DNA of 57,036 nt from Pseudomonadota bacterium (lineage in GTDB: Bacteria > Chloroflexota > UBA5177 > JAJPKF01): positions 1-57,036 of the forward strand of contig JAJPKF010000028.1 of the NCBI GenBank assembly GCA_021323865.1. The letters run 5' to 3'. The translations under genes and the position numbers were made by a program. This document shows, in pieces, positions 16,916 through 25,134 of the stretch. Position 1 is the stretch's first letter. Every line of letters starts with the position of its first letter. Below the pieces are notes generated by a model. That model worked only from the letters and a program-made list of their open reading frames with translations. It was not told where the DNA came from and ran no database searches.

Positions 16916-18753
16916 TTTCTGTCCAGGCCGCTAAAGACCCGGCCACCGGCATTTACGAGTAATCGTGCCCTACCTCGAACGAACTGGATGGTAAGGCGCT
17001 CCATGCCGTTTGCTTCATTCCGGCGAGTGTAGATCTCGACTCTGTCAGGGGTCCCCAGAAGGCGTTTGAACTCGGCAAGGCTCCTTATCCCTGCCTTCCT
17101 GAACAGATTCTCCCACCGTTCACGATTCGGCCCGCTATTCATATGCTCATCGATGCCACCGATCTCGACCCGACCCTCGCGAGCGATTTTCGATATCTGC
17201 TCCCGTTGCTCGAGGTTCGGTGTGCATTCGATCTGGCCCCATTTCTCAGTCGACACGCCATCCACGCCATGCAGCCTGCCAACCATTCGCCCTCCGACAT
17301 CGAAGTACCGCAGGACACGCTGCTTAAACGATCGCCAGTTCGTCGAGGCCTTCTCAGCGCGCCGTTCCATGTCCCTGACCGCGTGTTCGTCCCCAGCAGC
17401 TGAGTCGGACTCCCCACCACCGCCGTCATCCGGCCCACCGGTCATGACGGGGCCGTTACCCTCCTCACCCGGGATATCTTCCAGCAGTCCCGAAGGATCG
17501 ACCAGCGACGGCGGGTCGTTCGCCGCATACGAGTATGGCTGGCCGGTCAGCCGCACCATGGGATCCGGGCTGATGAACTGCCCGGAAGACGGGTCGTAGT
17601 AGCGGTTCACCAGGTACACCAGCCCGGTCGGGTCGGTATACCCGCCGGCGTAGCCCAGTGGCGTGTACCCGCTGAGGCCCCCCGGTGCCTGCGGTCTGCC
17701 CCAGGCGTCATAGGACGTGACCGCCGATCCCGAGCCGGCAATGGCCCCTGACGCCGACACGATCCCGCGTATCGAGCCCAGACGATCGGCCATCAGGTAG
17801 CTGATCGCGCCGCCCGACAGTGCCACCTGCTCGACGGGCGTCCCGTCGGGTCGGTCGATGAAGGCATAGTTCGAGTCGGTCAGGGGCAGCGGCGACCCAC
17901 TCGCGACGTTCCACACGAAGCTCTGGGTGACGCCCGAGGCCGTCTCCGAGGCCCGCAATCCATCGCCGTTGTAGGCCGCTGAGGTCATGGTCGCCGTGGC
18001 GTTCTTGTAGTACGTCGCCTCGCCGGCCCCGTTCCAGGTCGCCGAGGCGATGTCCGACCCGCCCTGCGTCGATCCCGCCTTGGTCCGGTTGCCGTCGCCG
18101 TCGTACGTGTAGTAGCTCGTGGAGCCGGACAGGGTGGAAGAGGTCATCTCGCCCGCCTGGTCGTAGGCGGCGGTTGGCTGGCTGCCCTGACCGGCGGGGA
18201 GCGGAAGGGTGGTCAGGCTGCCAGAGGCGTCCTGGGTGTAGGTCGAGGCCGTGCCCGAGGCCGGCTGCATGGCCGTGATTCGCCCCTGAGCGTCGTAGGT
18301 GTACGTCGGGCTGGTCCCGGACGACCCCGGCGTGTCCGTCTCGGAGAGAAGGCTGCCGGAGGGAGCGTCCGCGTAAGAGAACCCGAGGAGAGTCGAGGAC
18401 CCCTGCTTGAGGTTGATGGCCGAGGCGCTGTCCGTCGCGTCATAGGAGGTCGAGATCGTGTCCGGCGTCGTCGTGGGCAGCGAGATGGAGGACGGCAGCC
18501 CATCGGCCTGAGCGGCCTGTGCCTCAGCGCTTGACGAGCCGCCGTTGACGCTGGAGGACAGGATCAGCACCGAGCCGCCCGAGGCATGGGCCACGGGAGG
18601 GGAATAGGGAGGCAGGGAGCCGCCGCCCGCGGCTGCCGCGCCGAGCGGGACCGACGCCCCGAGAGCCAGGTACCGAGCGGCGACCAGCGCCGCGAGGATG
18701 CATGCCCGCACGCCGCCCTTCGACCGCGCGCCCCTATCCGCCTTGCCCTTCAC
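16912..18753 (-). CDS. RHS/YD-repeat protein with C-terminal toxin-like domain 2
   Basis: A 613-residue exported protein. An N-terminal basic region and hydrophobic segment (ACILAALVAARYLALGAS, residues about 17-34) act as signal or anchor. A Ser/Thr/Ala-rich segment leads into degenerate YD repeats at about 170-310 (YTYDAQGRI, YYTYDGDGNRT). The RHS-repeat core lies at about 310-420 (YLMADRLGSIRGIV, YTDPTGLVYLVNRYYDP, GQFISPDP), ending at the cleavage/tip boundary DPSGL near 421. The remaining 190 or so residues (acidic Gly-rich linker, then FKQRVLRYFDVGGRMVG ... RVEIYTRRNEANG) match no family I know. I start at GTG 18751-18753 after GGAGGG. It is short for an RHS protein. The putative immunity gene overlaps its stop. 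Confidence 0.88.
   Translation of the reverse strand: MKGKADRGARSKGGVRACILAALVAARYLALGASVPLGAAAAGGGSLPPYSPPVAHASGGSVLILSSSVNGGSSSAEAQAAQADGLPSSISLPTTTPDTISTSYDATDSASAINLKQGSSTLLGFSYADAPSGSLLSETDTPGSSGTSPTYTYDAQGRITAMQPASGTASTYTQDASGSLTTLPLPAGQGSQPTAAYDQAGEMTSSTLSGSTSYYTYDGDGNRTKAGSTQGGSDIASATWNGAGEATYYKNATATMTSAAYNGDGLRASETASGVTQSFVWNVASGSPLPLTDSNYAFIDRPDGTPVEQVALSGGAISYLMADRLGSIRGIVSASGAIAGSGSAVTSYDAWGRPQAPGGLSGYTPLGYAGGYTDPTGLVYLVNRYYDPSSGQFISPDPMVRLTGQPYSYAANDPPSLVDPSGLLEDIPGEEGNGPVMTGGPDDGGGGESDSAAGDEHAVRDMERRAEKASTNWRSFKQRVLRYFDVGGRMVGRLHGVDGVSTEKWGQIECTPNLEQREQISKIAREGRVEIGGIDEHMNSGPNRERWENLFRKAGIRSLAEFKRLLGTPDRVEIYTRRNEANGMERLTIQFVRGRARLLVNAGGRVFSGLDRK
17489..17960 (-). repeat. RHS core direct repeat, copy B (472 bp, intact frame)
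   Basis: Copy of 13570-14040 inside the intact RHS gene. It has six C where copy A has five and keeps the frame open. It lies about 3.9 kb from copy A, in the same orientation. Confidence 0.9.
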
Positions 18754-18798
18754 CGACCCTCCCCCTCTCCCACAGCGCCGCCCAATTCGATGCGACAG

Positions 18799-18826
18799 TG
18801 TATACACGAGTGCCGGCCAACACCAA
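18799..18826 (-). promoter_or_regulatory. candidate sigma70-type promoter of the RHS gene
   Basis: On the minus strand, TTGGTG (18821-18826) and TATACA (18799-18804) are 16 bases apart, about 45 bases before the GTG start. The -10 lies within the palindrome GTGTATACAC (18798-18807), which could also be an operator. This is by eye only. Confidence 0.35.
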
Positions 18827-18936
18827 ATCCGCGTGCTCCATCGTTTCGGCGCCTGGAAGCCCGCCCCGACTTGAGGGGCTCTCGGCGGATGTACGGACTG
18901 CTGCTCGCCGGTTCCCGGCTCGTCTTTGCGCCTCAA

Positions 18937-19042
18937 CGACCGCGACGCCGCAAGGCTGCAGTCGATGGGCTATCGGGTAGTCGCGGTTGACCCCGAGGAG
19001 TACCAGACGATGCGGATGACCAGGGCCCAGATGAAGAGGTGA
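18937..19042 (+). pseudogene. 3' fragment of a second RDAARLQSMGYR protein gene
   Basis: The frame reads DRDAARLQSMGYRVVAV, then PEEYQTMRMTRAQMKR and TGA at 19040-19042. The first 39 bases (18937-18975) differ from 11697-11735 at only two positions, and later changes are mostly silent. The upstream half of the gene is absent. It lies just beyond the 5' end of the RHS gene, so intact and broken copies bracket the island in direct orientation. The rest of 18754-19330 shows no other gene. Confidence 0.7.
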
Positions 19043-19330
19043 GCCAAAGCCCGCAGCCGGGCCCTCAACCGGAACCTGTCCTACACGCGCCGGATATCGC
19101 GTCCGCTGGGAAGGAGCCCGGAGGAAGGGCGTCTTGAGCGGCGGCTATCAACCAAAGAGAGGTCCCAATGGGCCTAGCGACGCGCGTGGTGTGAACCAGA
19201 CCGTCCACCAAATCGTCGGCCGTCCATTCGCTGGAGTCTGCCGGCAATGCCTGTAATACTGCTGTAATCTTGACGGCTGACAATGACTCGTGGAGGCTTC
19301 CTCCAACTATTTCGACGAGAAGGTGAATCG

Positions 19331-19732
19331 ATGTTGACGTTTCGGCGCGCGATCATCGGCAGCGTTCTAATCTGCAGCTTCCTCCTGGCCGGGCTGGGCT
19401 CCGTTTACGCGGCCCGGCCGGCGGCCTCGATGGACCATCTGACCGTGAAGGTCACCAAGACCGCCAAGGTGTGGGGCACCGTGACCGTCGACTACAAGCA
19501 CAAGGGCAAGCTGAAGATGGTCGGCTCGTGCTCCAAGGCCAAGTGCACGTTCAAGGTCCCGCACATGGCCAAGCTGGTTCTGACTGAGAAGCCCAACACG
19601 CCGACCACCTGGCCCTTCAAGGACTGGAAGGTCACCAACGGCGGTAAGACCACTACGTCCAAGGCCAAGAAGCTGAAGTTTACGATCAGCGGCGGAAAGG
19701 CCACCGTCAAGGCGGTGTACGTGCTCAAGTAG
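19331..19732 (+). CDS. small secreted beta-domain protein, InlB B-repeat-like (paralog 2)
   Basis: A 133-residue exported protein with signal peptide IIGSVLICSFLLAGLGSVYA. The mature domain is very lysine-rich with two cysteines (GSCSKAKCTF). The strand order is the same as in the 117-residue protein at 11037-11390: VKVTKTAKVWGTVTVDY, then LVLTEKPNTPTTWPFKDW, then KLKFTISGGKATVKAVYVLK. The W-PFKDW turn and the 'atVkAvYvl' end are the divergent InlB B-repeat hallmarks. The ATG follows GAGAAGGTGA; a 16-residue longer frame from 19283 is less likely. A strong terminator follows. Function unknown; the basic charge would suit binding to acidic wall polymers, which is speculation. Confidence 0.75.
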   Translation: MLTFRRAIIGSVLICSFLLAGLGSVYAARPAASMDHLTVKVTKTAKVWGTVTVDYKHKGKLKMVGSCSKAKCTFKVPHMAKLVLTEKPNTPTTWPFKDWKVTNGGKTTTSKAKKLKFTISGGKATVKAVYVLK

Positions 19733-19749
19733 CATTCACCCGTCGAAGG

Positions 19750-19790
19750 ACGGAGGGTGGTTCTCGCGAACCGCCCTCCGTTCGTCTTTT
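19750..19790 (+). terminator. strong rho-independent terminator
   Basis: The inverted repeat ACGGAGGGTGGTTC / GAACCGCCCTCCGT forms a 14-bp stem with one wobble pair and loop TCGC (19750-19781). It is followed by TTCGTCTTTT. It lies 18 bases after the stop of the secreted beta-domain gene. Confidence 0.85.
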
Positions 19791-19832
19791 CGGGACCCGC
19801 AGCGGCCAAACCCTCTAGCCTGGAAGAGAGTC

Positions 19833-21317
19833 ATGACCACCACCTCCAGCCGCTCTCACCGCATCGGCGCGCCGGGAGATGCCCTCGACGGCATCGAGCT
19901 GACGGGCCATGGCGCCCGGCAAAAGCATGTCCGAGCGGCCAAGGGCGGTGGCATCGTCGAGGCGGTCGAGGCCGGTAGCCCGGCGGGCAGGCTGGGCATT
20001 CAGGCCGGCGATCGGGTCCTTTCCATCAACGGGCACCGCATCCGCGACGTCGTCGACTACCAGTACTACGCGGCCGACGCCGTCATATCCCTGGAGCTGG
20101 CCTCCTCGGGTGAGAGCGAGTCGCATACCGTACGGCTGGTCAAGGACAGCGGTCAGCCCCTGGGGATCTCCTTCACTCAGCCGACCTTCGGCCCCATCCG
20201 GGAGTGCAACAACCACTGCCCCTTCTGTTTCATCGATCAGCTGCCGGCCGAGATGCGGGCCAGCCTCTACATTCGCGACGACGATTATCGCTACTCATTC
20301 CTTTACGGCAACTTCGTTACCCTCACCAACCTGAACGAGCGTGACTGGGAGCGATTGGCCGAACAGCGGCTGAGCCCGCTCTACGTGTCCGTCCACGCCA
20401 CCGATCCGGCCCTGCGACGGCTGCTCTTGGGCAATGACCGGGCTCCCGATATCCGTGCGCAGCTGGAGCGCCTCTTCGCCCTCGGCATCGACGTCCACAC
20501 GCAGGTCGTCCTCTGCCCAGGTCTCAACGACGGTGACGCTCTGGACCAGACGGTGAGGGATCTCGCCGGTTACCATCCGCGGGTTCGATCCATCGGCGTG
20601 GTGCCCGTCGGGCTGACTCGCACTCCGGCCGAGATCCTGGCCGGGCCCGGCGCCTCCTGCAGCCGCATCCTTCCCAGCGCCGCGGATCTGAATCTGCGCC
20701 AGTTCGAGCCGCATGAGGCGCAAAGGGTCATCCACCAGACCCGGGCGTGGCAGCGGCTGTTCCGCCCTGCATTCGGCTCCTCCGTGGTCTATGCCTCCGA
20801 CGAGCTGTACTTGCTGGCCGGCGCTCACGTGCCTCCGGCCGCAACCTATGACGGGTATCCGCAGTACGAGAATGGCATCGGCATGGTCCGGGACCTTCTC
20901 GACGACTGGCGTCGCACCCGTCGCCGGATTCGCGCCGGGCACGGGTCGCAGCATACACGACGATCCTTCAGTCTCGTGTGTGGCGAGCTGATCGCGCCTG
21001 TCCTGGAACCGATGATCGCCGAGTGGGCTCGCCTGCGTGGGGTAGCGGCGGAGCTGGTGGTGGTCGAGAATCGGTTCTTTGGTCCTCGGGTCAGAGTGTC
21101 GGGCCTGTTAACGGCCCGCGACATTCTGGGGGTTCGCTCCCGACTGCGAGGCGACGTGGTGGTGCTTCCCGAGGTGATGCTCGACAAGACCGGCAGCCGG
21201 CTGCTCGACAATGTGGGACCGGCCGAACTCGAGGGCCGTCTTGGTAAACCGGTGCGGTTCGCGGCCCAAATGAGCGGCCTCGACCTCCTTCTGGACGACG
21301 AGCGACTCGCCGCCTGA
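19833..21317 (+). CDS. PDZ-radical SAM-DUF512 protein (TIGR03279-like)
   Basis: A 494-residue protein. A PDZ-like domain lies near residues 35-110 (GGGIVEAVEAGSPAGRLGI, GDRVLSINGHRI). A radical-SAM-type cysteine motif CNNHCPFCFIDQLP lies near residue 127, in the CxxxCxxC spacing, followed by RYSFLYGNFVTLTNL. The C-terminal DUF512 region runs from about 270 (VVPVGLTRTPAEI, GYPQYENGIGMVRDLLDDW, FFGPRVRVSGLLTARDI). Proteins of this design occur widely in cyanobacteria, Clostridia and Chloroflexota and are of unsolved function. The ribosome site GGAAGAGAG precedes the ATG. Monocistronic by context. Confidence 0.88.
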   Translation: MTTTSSRSHRIGAPGDALDGIELTGHGARQKHVRAAKGGGIVEAVEAGSPAGRLGIQAGDRVLSINGHRIRDVVDYQYYAADAVISLELASSGESESHTVRLVKDSGQPLGISFTQPTFGPIRECNNHCPFCFIDQLPAEMRASLYIRDDDYRYSFLYGNFVTLTNLNERDWERLAEQRLSPLYVSVHATDPALRRLLLGNDRAPDIRAQLERLFALGIDVHTQVVLCPGLNDGDALDQTVRDLAGYHPRVRSIGVVPVGLTRTPAEILAGPGASCSRILPSAADLNLRQFEPHEAQRVIHQTRAWQRLFRPAFGSSVVYASDELYLLAGAHVPPAATYDGYPQYENGIGMVRDLLDDWRRTRRRIRAGHGSQHTRRSFSLVCGELIAPVLEPMIAEWARLRGVAAELVVVENRFFGPRVRVSGLLTARDILGVRSRLRGDVVVLPEVMLDKTGSRLLDNVGPAELEGRLGKPVRFAAQMSGLDLLLDDERLAA

Positions 21318-21524
21318 GTCAGGAGCCGTGTGGGGTTCCCCCATCATCTGATGGCGTCGGGATGCCGAAAAGTGGGGCGGCTGGAGGAGCTCCTCGAATG
21401 GGTCTCGGCCGTTTGGCAAGTCCCTAGCCGAAGGTCAGGCGGATGTCGAACTCGACGATCACCGAGGCATGTCTTTTGCAAGCCCCGAAGGGCTACAATT
21501 CCATAAACCGGGGGCGGGGTTGGT

Positions 21525-21713
21525 ATGAGCGAGCACCGGCCGAAGATCGTAGCACGCTGCGTGGTGTGCCGGGGCGACATCTTCGACGGCGACGACCACG
21601 AGCTATGGGAGGGCGGCTACTACTGCCGTAAGCACAGCCTCGCCTACCTGAGGAGCCGAGCCGAGGAGTACCGCCGTCTGCTGGCGGAAGAGGAGTCTGG
21701 CGCCACGCGCTAA
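21525..21713 (+). CDS. mini zinc-ribbon-like protein, 62 aa
   Basis: A 62-residue protein with CVVCRGDIFDGDDHELW and GGYYCRKHS, giving two CxxC/CxxH-type half sites about 17 residues apart that could bind one zinc. The C-terminus is a helical RSRAEEYRRLLAEEES. The GGCGGGG stretch just before GGTATG is a weak ribosome site. No close family is recognised; it could be a LIM-like or dksA-like mini zinc finger or an adaptor. It lies alone between a DUF512 gene and a convergent Gly-rich gene. Confidence 0.6.
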   Translation: MSEHRPKIVARCVVCRGDIFDGDDHELWEGGYYCRKHSLAYLRSRAEEYRRLLAEEESGATR

Positions 21714-21885
21714 CCCGCTTTCGACGCTCCCAAGTCGCCGGTCCGACCAAGGCCAGCGCGAACACAATGTCTGCCGCCGACCGTGCAGCCGGATGGTTAC
21801 GCGGCCGGTCTCGAATTGGTGGGCAGGCCCCGCCAATGGCAGAACACGGCCGGCGGAAACCTGCCCCGCTCCACAGGAGTAGACC

Positions 21886-24027
21886 CTACCGTACGGTCAG
21901 TGTGAAGGCCCGACTTCCGACCCTCGCCTCTGTGTTCGAGTCGGTAACATACATCACCACCTGGTAGGTTCCTTTGGTCGAGGGTCTGCCGGTGATGCGG
22001 TGATGGCCGGCATCGAACGCCAAGCCAGGAGGCAGGCCGAGCACCATCCAGTGGTACGGCTTCTTGCCGCCGGTGGCAGTGAGCCCGGCCACATATGCCT
22101 TCCCCACGGTCGCGGTGGTCGTGCCCTTAAGGCTCAGCTTGAGACCGGTAGCGCGAGTACGACCCAGCGCGTCCACCTGCGGGTGACCCGAGGCGCCCGG
22201 AGCGCCGGCGCTGCCGCTGTTGCCGTCGGCGCCGGCTGTGCCTGGAGATCCGTCGGCCCCATTGGTGCCGGCACGACCCAGGCCACCCCTACCGGCAGTG
22301 CCCGGGTCGCCTCCTTTGGCTCCCGCGCCGCCACTGCCCGGAGCCCCGGCGACGACCGCGCTCCCCTGAAAGGTCAGGTGAGCCGACGCGACAACGTCAT
22401 CCGACTGAATCACCCCACCGAGGGCAATGCCGCCGCTGCCTCCGTTCCCACCATTCCCGCCGTCTCCACCATCGCCGCCGTCTCCAGCGGCGCCTCCAGT
22501 GTTTCCGACTCCACCGTTTCCGCCATTCCCGCCCGGTCCGCCTGGAGCCCCCTGGGCGCCGGAGTATCCCGACCCCGCCGCTGCCTCCACGTTGTTGAAC
22601 GCGCTGTGAGCAATCAGCATATCACCTGAACCGGCGATCGCTCCGCCCTCGGCATTGCCCCCGGCTCCGCCCTCTCCACCATCTGCTCCGTCGCCGCCGT
22701 TACCGCCGTTGGCCCCGGCGCCGCCCGTCTGTGTGGTGTCGCAGTCGTTGGATCCGCCCCAGCCGCCGGCGCCGCCGATGGGCACCGTCCCGTCCTGCGA
22801 GTTGATGACGCCGAAGGCAACGCCACCCCCGCCGCCCTGAGCCCGGTCCGACGTGAACCGGCCCCCAGAGACCACCAGGGAGCCGGAGCTGAAGATGGCG
22901 CCGCCATTGCCGTCGCCGCCGCCACCTCCGCCACCGGGCTTGCCGTCATTGCCGGCGTCTGCGCCGGCGCTCCCGTTGCCCGCCCGAGCGCATGCACCTC
23001 GGGTCGGCAGCCCGTTGGAGCCGTCGCCCGGAGCCGCGGCATACCCGCCGTTGGCGTTGGGTTCGAAGTTCCCGCCTCCAATACCGCCCAGGCTGCCGTA
23101 TCCGCCCTCACCGCCCCATCCGCCGGACGCGGTGTCGTTGACAAATGCCGTCGCCACGACCACCACGTGGCCCTCGCTGTAGATCGCTCCGCCCTGGCCA
23201 TCGCCGCCGTCGCCACCGTCGCCCGCCTCTCCCCCGTTGGCGCCGGTGCCGCTGCTGCCGCCGTCTCCTCCCGCACCCGCGTCGCCGCCCTTACCGTTGG
23301 GGTTGTCGGCGCCGTATCCTCCGTTGCCGCCGTTCCCGCCATTCCCCCCGTCACCGCCCTCGCCACCGTAGCCGCCCAACCCGCCGACACCGCCGGATGC
23401 CGAGTTGTACTGGAGAGTGTCTCCGGCCAGCATGAGAGTGCCGCTCTTGCCCACGAAAACGGCGCCGCCCTGGCCGTCTCCACCCTTCAGACCGCGAGTG
23501 GCCTTGCCGCCGTCCGTCCCGTCGGTCGCCATGCCGCCCGGCTGACCGTTCCCTCCGGACTGGCCGGGACTGCTGCCGTTGGCGCCATTCGCGCCATCCG
23601 AGCCGCCCTCTCCGTCCTTGCCCATGGCTCCCGGTTTGCCCGACCGTCCCGCGCCGCCGGCGGCTCGACCGCCCTGGAGCGTGAGATCGACGAGTGTCAG
23701 CGAGCCTCCCACGACCTTGAAGAGCCGATGCTTGAACTGGCCATCGAACGCCACGCTGCGGCCTGATGCGCTCAGCGTGTGGCTGCCGGAGCTCACCGTG
23801 AGCTGGCGCGAGAACGAAATCGTACCGTCGCACGCAAACCGTGCGGAGGCGGCCTTAAGCGCCTGCTTCACGGCTGCAAACGTGCAGCTCTTTACGAGGA
23901 CCACGGCCGGGGTCTTGGCCTGGACAGGCGCGATCCCCCCGGGCCGGAAGGCGCTCCCACAAATCAATGCGAGGGCAATGACTGCCCAAACACGCTTCGA
24001 ATGCAGGTTCCCTAGCAGCAGCCGCAT
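21886..24027 (-). CDS. secreted Gly-rich (PGRS-like) right-handed-repeat protein with C-terminal putative Ig domain
   Basis: A 713-residue exported protein. The signal peptide covers about residues 12-36. A short beta region follows (TISFSRQLTVSSGSHTLSAS, LFKVVGGSLTLVDLTLQGG), typical of the cap of right-handed beta-helix or polymorphic-outer-membrane-like proteins. Hundreds of residues of GG-x repeats come next (GGxGGxGGNGG), interrupted by short strand units such as GGAIFSSGSLVVSGGRFTSD. The last 85 or so residues form an Ig-like He_PIG domain (PYHWMVLGLPPGLAFDAGHH, GTYQVVMYVTDSN). The third-codon pattern and repeats are real on this strand; the proline-rich frame opposite is a shadow. A surface role is likely; the ligand is unknown. 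It may follow the export cassette upstream. Confidence 0.82.
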   Translation of the reverse strand: MRLLLGNLHSKRVWAVIALALICGSAFRPGGIAPVQAKTPAVVLVKSCTFAAVKQALKAASARFACDGTISFSRQLTVSSGSHTLSASGRSVAFDGQFKHRLFKVVGGSLTLVDLTLQGGRAAGGAGRSGKPGAMGKDGEGGSDGANGANGSSPGQSGGNGQPGGMATDGTDGGKATRGLKGGDGQGGAVFVGKSGTLMLAGDTLQYNSASGGVGGLGGYGGEGGDGGNGGNGGNGGYGADNPNGKGGDAGAGGDGGSSGTGANGGEAGDGGDGGDGQGGAIYSEGHVVVVATAFVNDTASGGWGGEGGYGSLGGIGGGNFEPNANGGYAAAPGDGSNGLPTRGACARAGNGSAGADAGNDGKPGGGGGGGDGNGGAIFSSGSLVVSGGRFTSDRAQGGGGGVAFGVINSQDGTVPIGGAGGWGGSNDCDTTQTGGAGANGGNGGDGADGGEGGAGGNAEGGAIAGSGDMLIAHSAFNNVEAAAGSGYSGAQGAPGGPGGNGGNGGVGNTGGAAGDGGDGGDGGNGGNGGSGGIALGGVIQSDDVVASAHLTFQGSAVVAGAPGSGGAGAKGGDPGTAGRGGLGRAGTNGADGSPGTAGADGNSGSAGAPGASGHPQVDALGRTRATGLKLSLKGTTTATVGKAYVAGLTATGGKKPYHWMVLGLPPGLAFDAGHHRITGRPSTKGTYQVVMYVTDSNTEARVGSRAFTLTVR

Positions 24028-24167
24028 GGTCTCATTACTCCCATTCAGATGTGCCGTGGTATACGGTGGACATTTCTAGCGCAAAAGCGTATTACGCCGC
24101 AAATACATCCGCCGGCCGGTCCACTAGCGCCTCGGGGCGACCGAGGATCTCGAACCTGGCTCGCTCC

Positions 24168-25133
24168 TCAAACCGGCAGCCGAGCTCTCTTCTCCCAGAC
24201 GGTTATGTCCGCTGCGTCGGTCCCCGCGAGCTCCGGCTCGCCTTTCATACGTATCTCGGCTGCCTGACGTAGCATGCCCAGCTTCCAGACCAAGTGGTGA
24301 ACGACCAACAGCGGATAGGCGGCCAGGCGCTCGGATGGTGATGGAAGGTGGGAAGCGACACCCCAGGGCTGGTACACGATGGCCAGCACACAGTGGAGTG
24401 CCTTGGCCCAAGCCCTGGGTGAGTTGAGCCGGTGCGGGTACACGCAGTACATCTCCGGCCACTTGGCACGCACCAGGACATAGGCCCTCCCATACATGTA
24501 CTGCTGCTGATAGAGGCCTCGGAGCGTCGTCCGGTGCTCGTGCCGAACCCGCATCTCCGGCTCGAATCGGATGTCGCACCCCGCCTGCAGGAGACGCCAG
24601 TTGTAGTCGACGTCCTCACCCCGAAACAAACGGGGATCGAACTCACCGACCTCCCGCATCGCCGACCGCTTGTAGGACATATTGACCGTGGGAAGGGTAT
24701 GCATCGGCCTGCCGGGTCGCGGATCGGGAAAGACCACCGCGTCGGCCAGCCGGCTCAGAAAGCGATCGTTCAGGCCACGCACTGCCCCCCCGACGGCGCC
24801 CGTCTTGTCATCCTCTTGATGTGCCGACCGAATGTGTGCCACCCAGCCGTGCTCGGGCACGGCGTCGTCGTCCGTCATCGCCACCACATCCCCGGAGCAA
24901 TAGGGAAGCCCCAGGTTGCGCAGGGTGGCCAGGTTTCGGTTGGGATGCACGACGAGCACCACGCGCTGGAACACCGTGGCGTACCGTTCCATGACCGCCG
25001 GCGTCTCCCCGTCGCGGCCGTTGACCACCACCAGCTCGTCGGGCAGGTCTCCGTCGGAGGCGATGGTGCCGAGCAGGCGGTCCAACAGTGGGGCCCGGCC
25101 CGAGGAGCAAACGAGGAGGGTGACGGTCGGCAC
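24168..25133 (-). CDS. family 2 glycosyltransferase
   Basis: A 321-residue inverting GT-A glycosyltransferase. The Rossmann start is VTLLVCSSGRAPLL, the nucleotide-binding region follows, and the DxD-type site is VVAMTDDDAVPEHGW near residue 92. The catalytic-base region is FRGEDVDYNWRLLQAG near 175 (ED motif). A membrane-associated C-terminus is likely. It transfers a sugar from a nucleotide-sugar to a polysaccharide intermediate; donor and acceptor are unknown. It starts 1 base after the stop of the GT4 gene, forming the end of a leftward cassette Wzm-Wzt-GT4-GT2. Confidence 0.88.
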   Translation of the reverse strand: MPTVTLLVCSSGRAPLLDRLLGTIASDGDLPDELVVVNGRDGETPAVMERYATVFQRVVLVVHPNRNLATLRNLGLPYCSGDVVAMTDDDAVPEHGWVAHIRSAHQEDDKTGAVGGAVRGLNDRFLSRLADAVVFPDPRPGRPMHTLPTVNMSYKRSAMREVGEFDPRLFRGEDVDYNWRLLQAGCDIRFEPEMRVRHEHRTTLRGLYQQQYMYGRAYVLVRAKWPEMYCVYPHRLNSPRAWAKALHCVLAIVYQPWGVASHLPSPSERLAAYPLLVVHHLVWKLGMLRQAAEIRMKGEPELAGTDAADITVWEKRARLPV

Positions 25134-25134
25134 C

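Noticed and set aside
22614..23483. Ala/Thr-rich and Pro-rich frames across the Gly-rich gene
   Set aside because: GGN repeats read in other frames give Ala/Arg or Pro runs; only the Gly frame has a signal peptide and an Ig domain.
22200..23650. Possible CRISPR or tandem-repeat array
   Set aside because: Short imperfect GGC/GCC codon repeats without constant repeats or spacers; they encode Gly-rich protein.
21886..24027. Gly-rich protein as evidence for Mycobacterium
   Set aside because: No PE or PPE domain, and gene content around it is not mycobacterial; similarity is only compositional.
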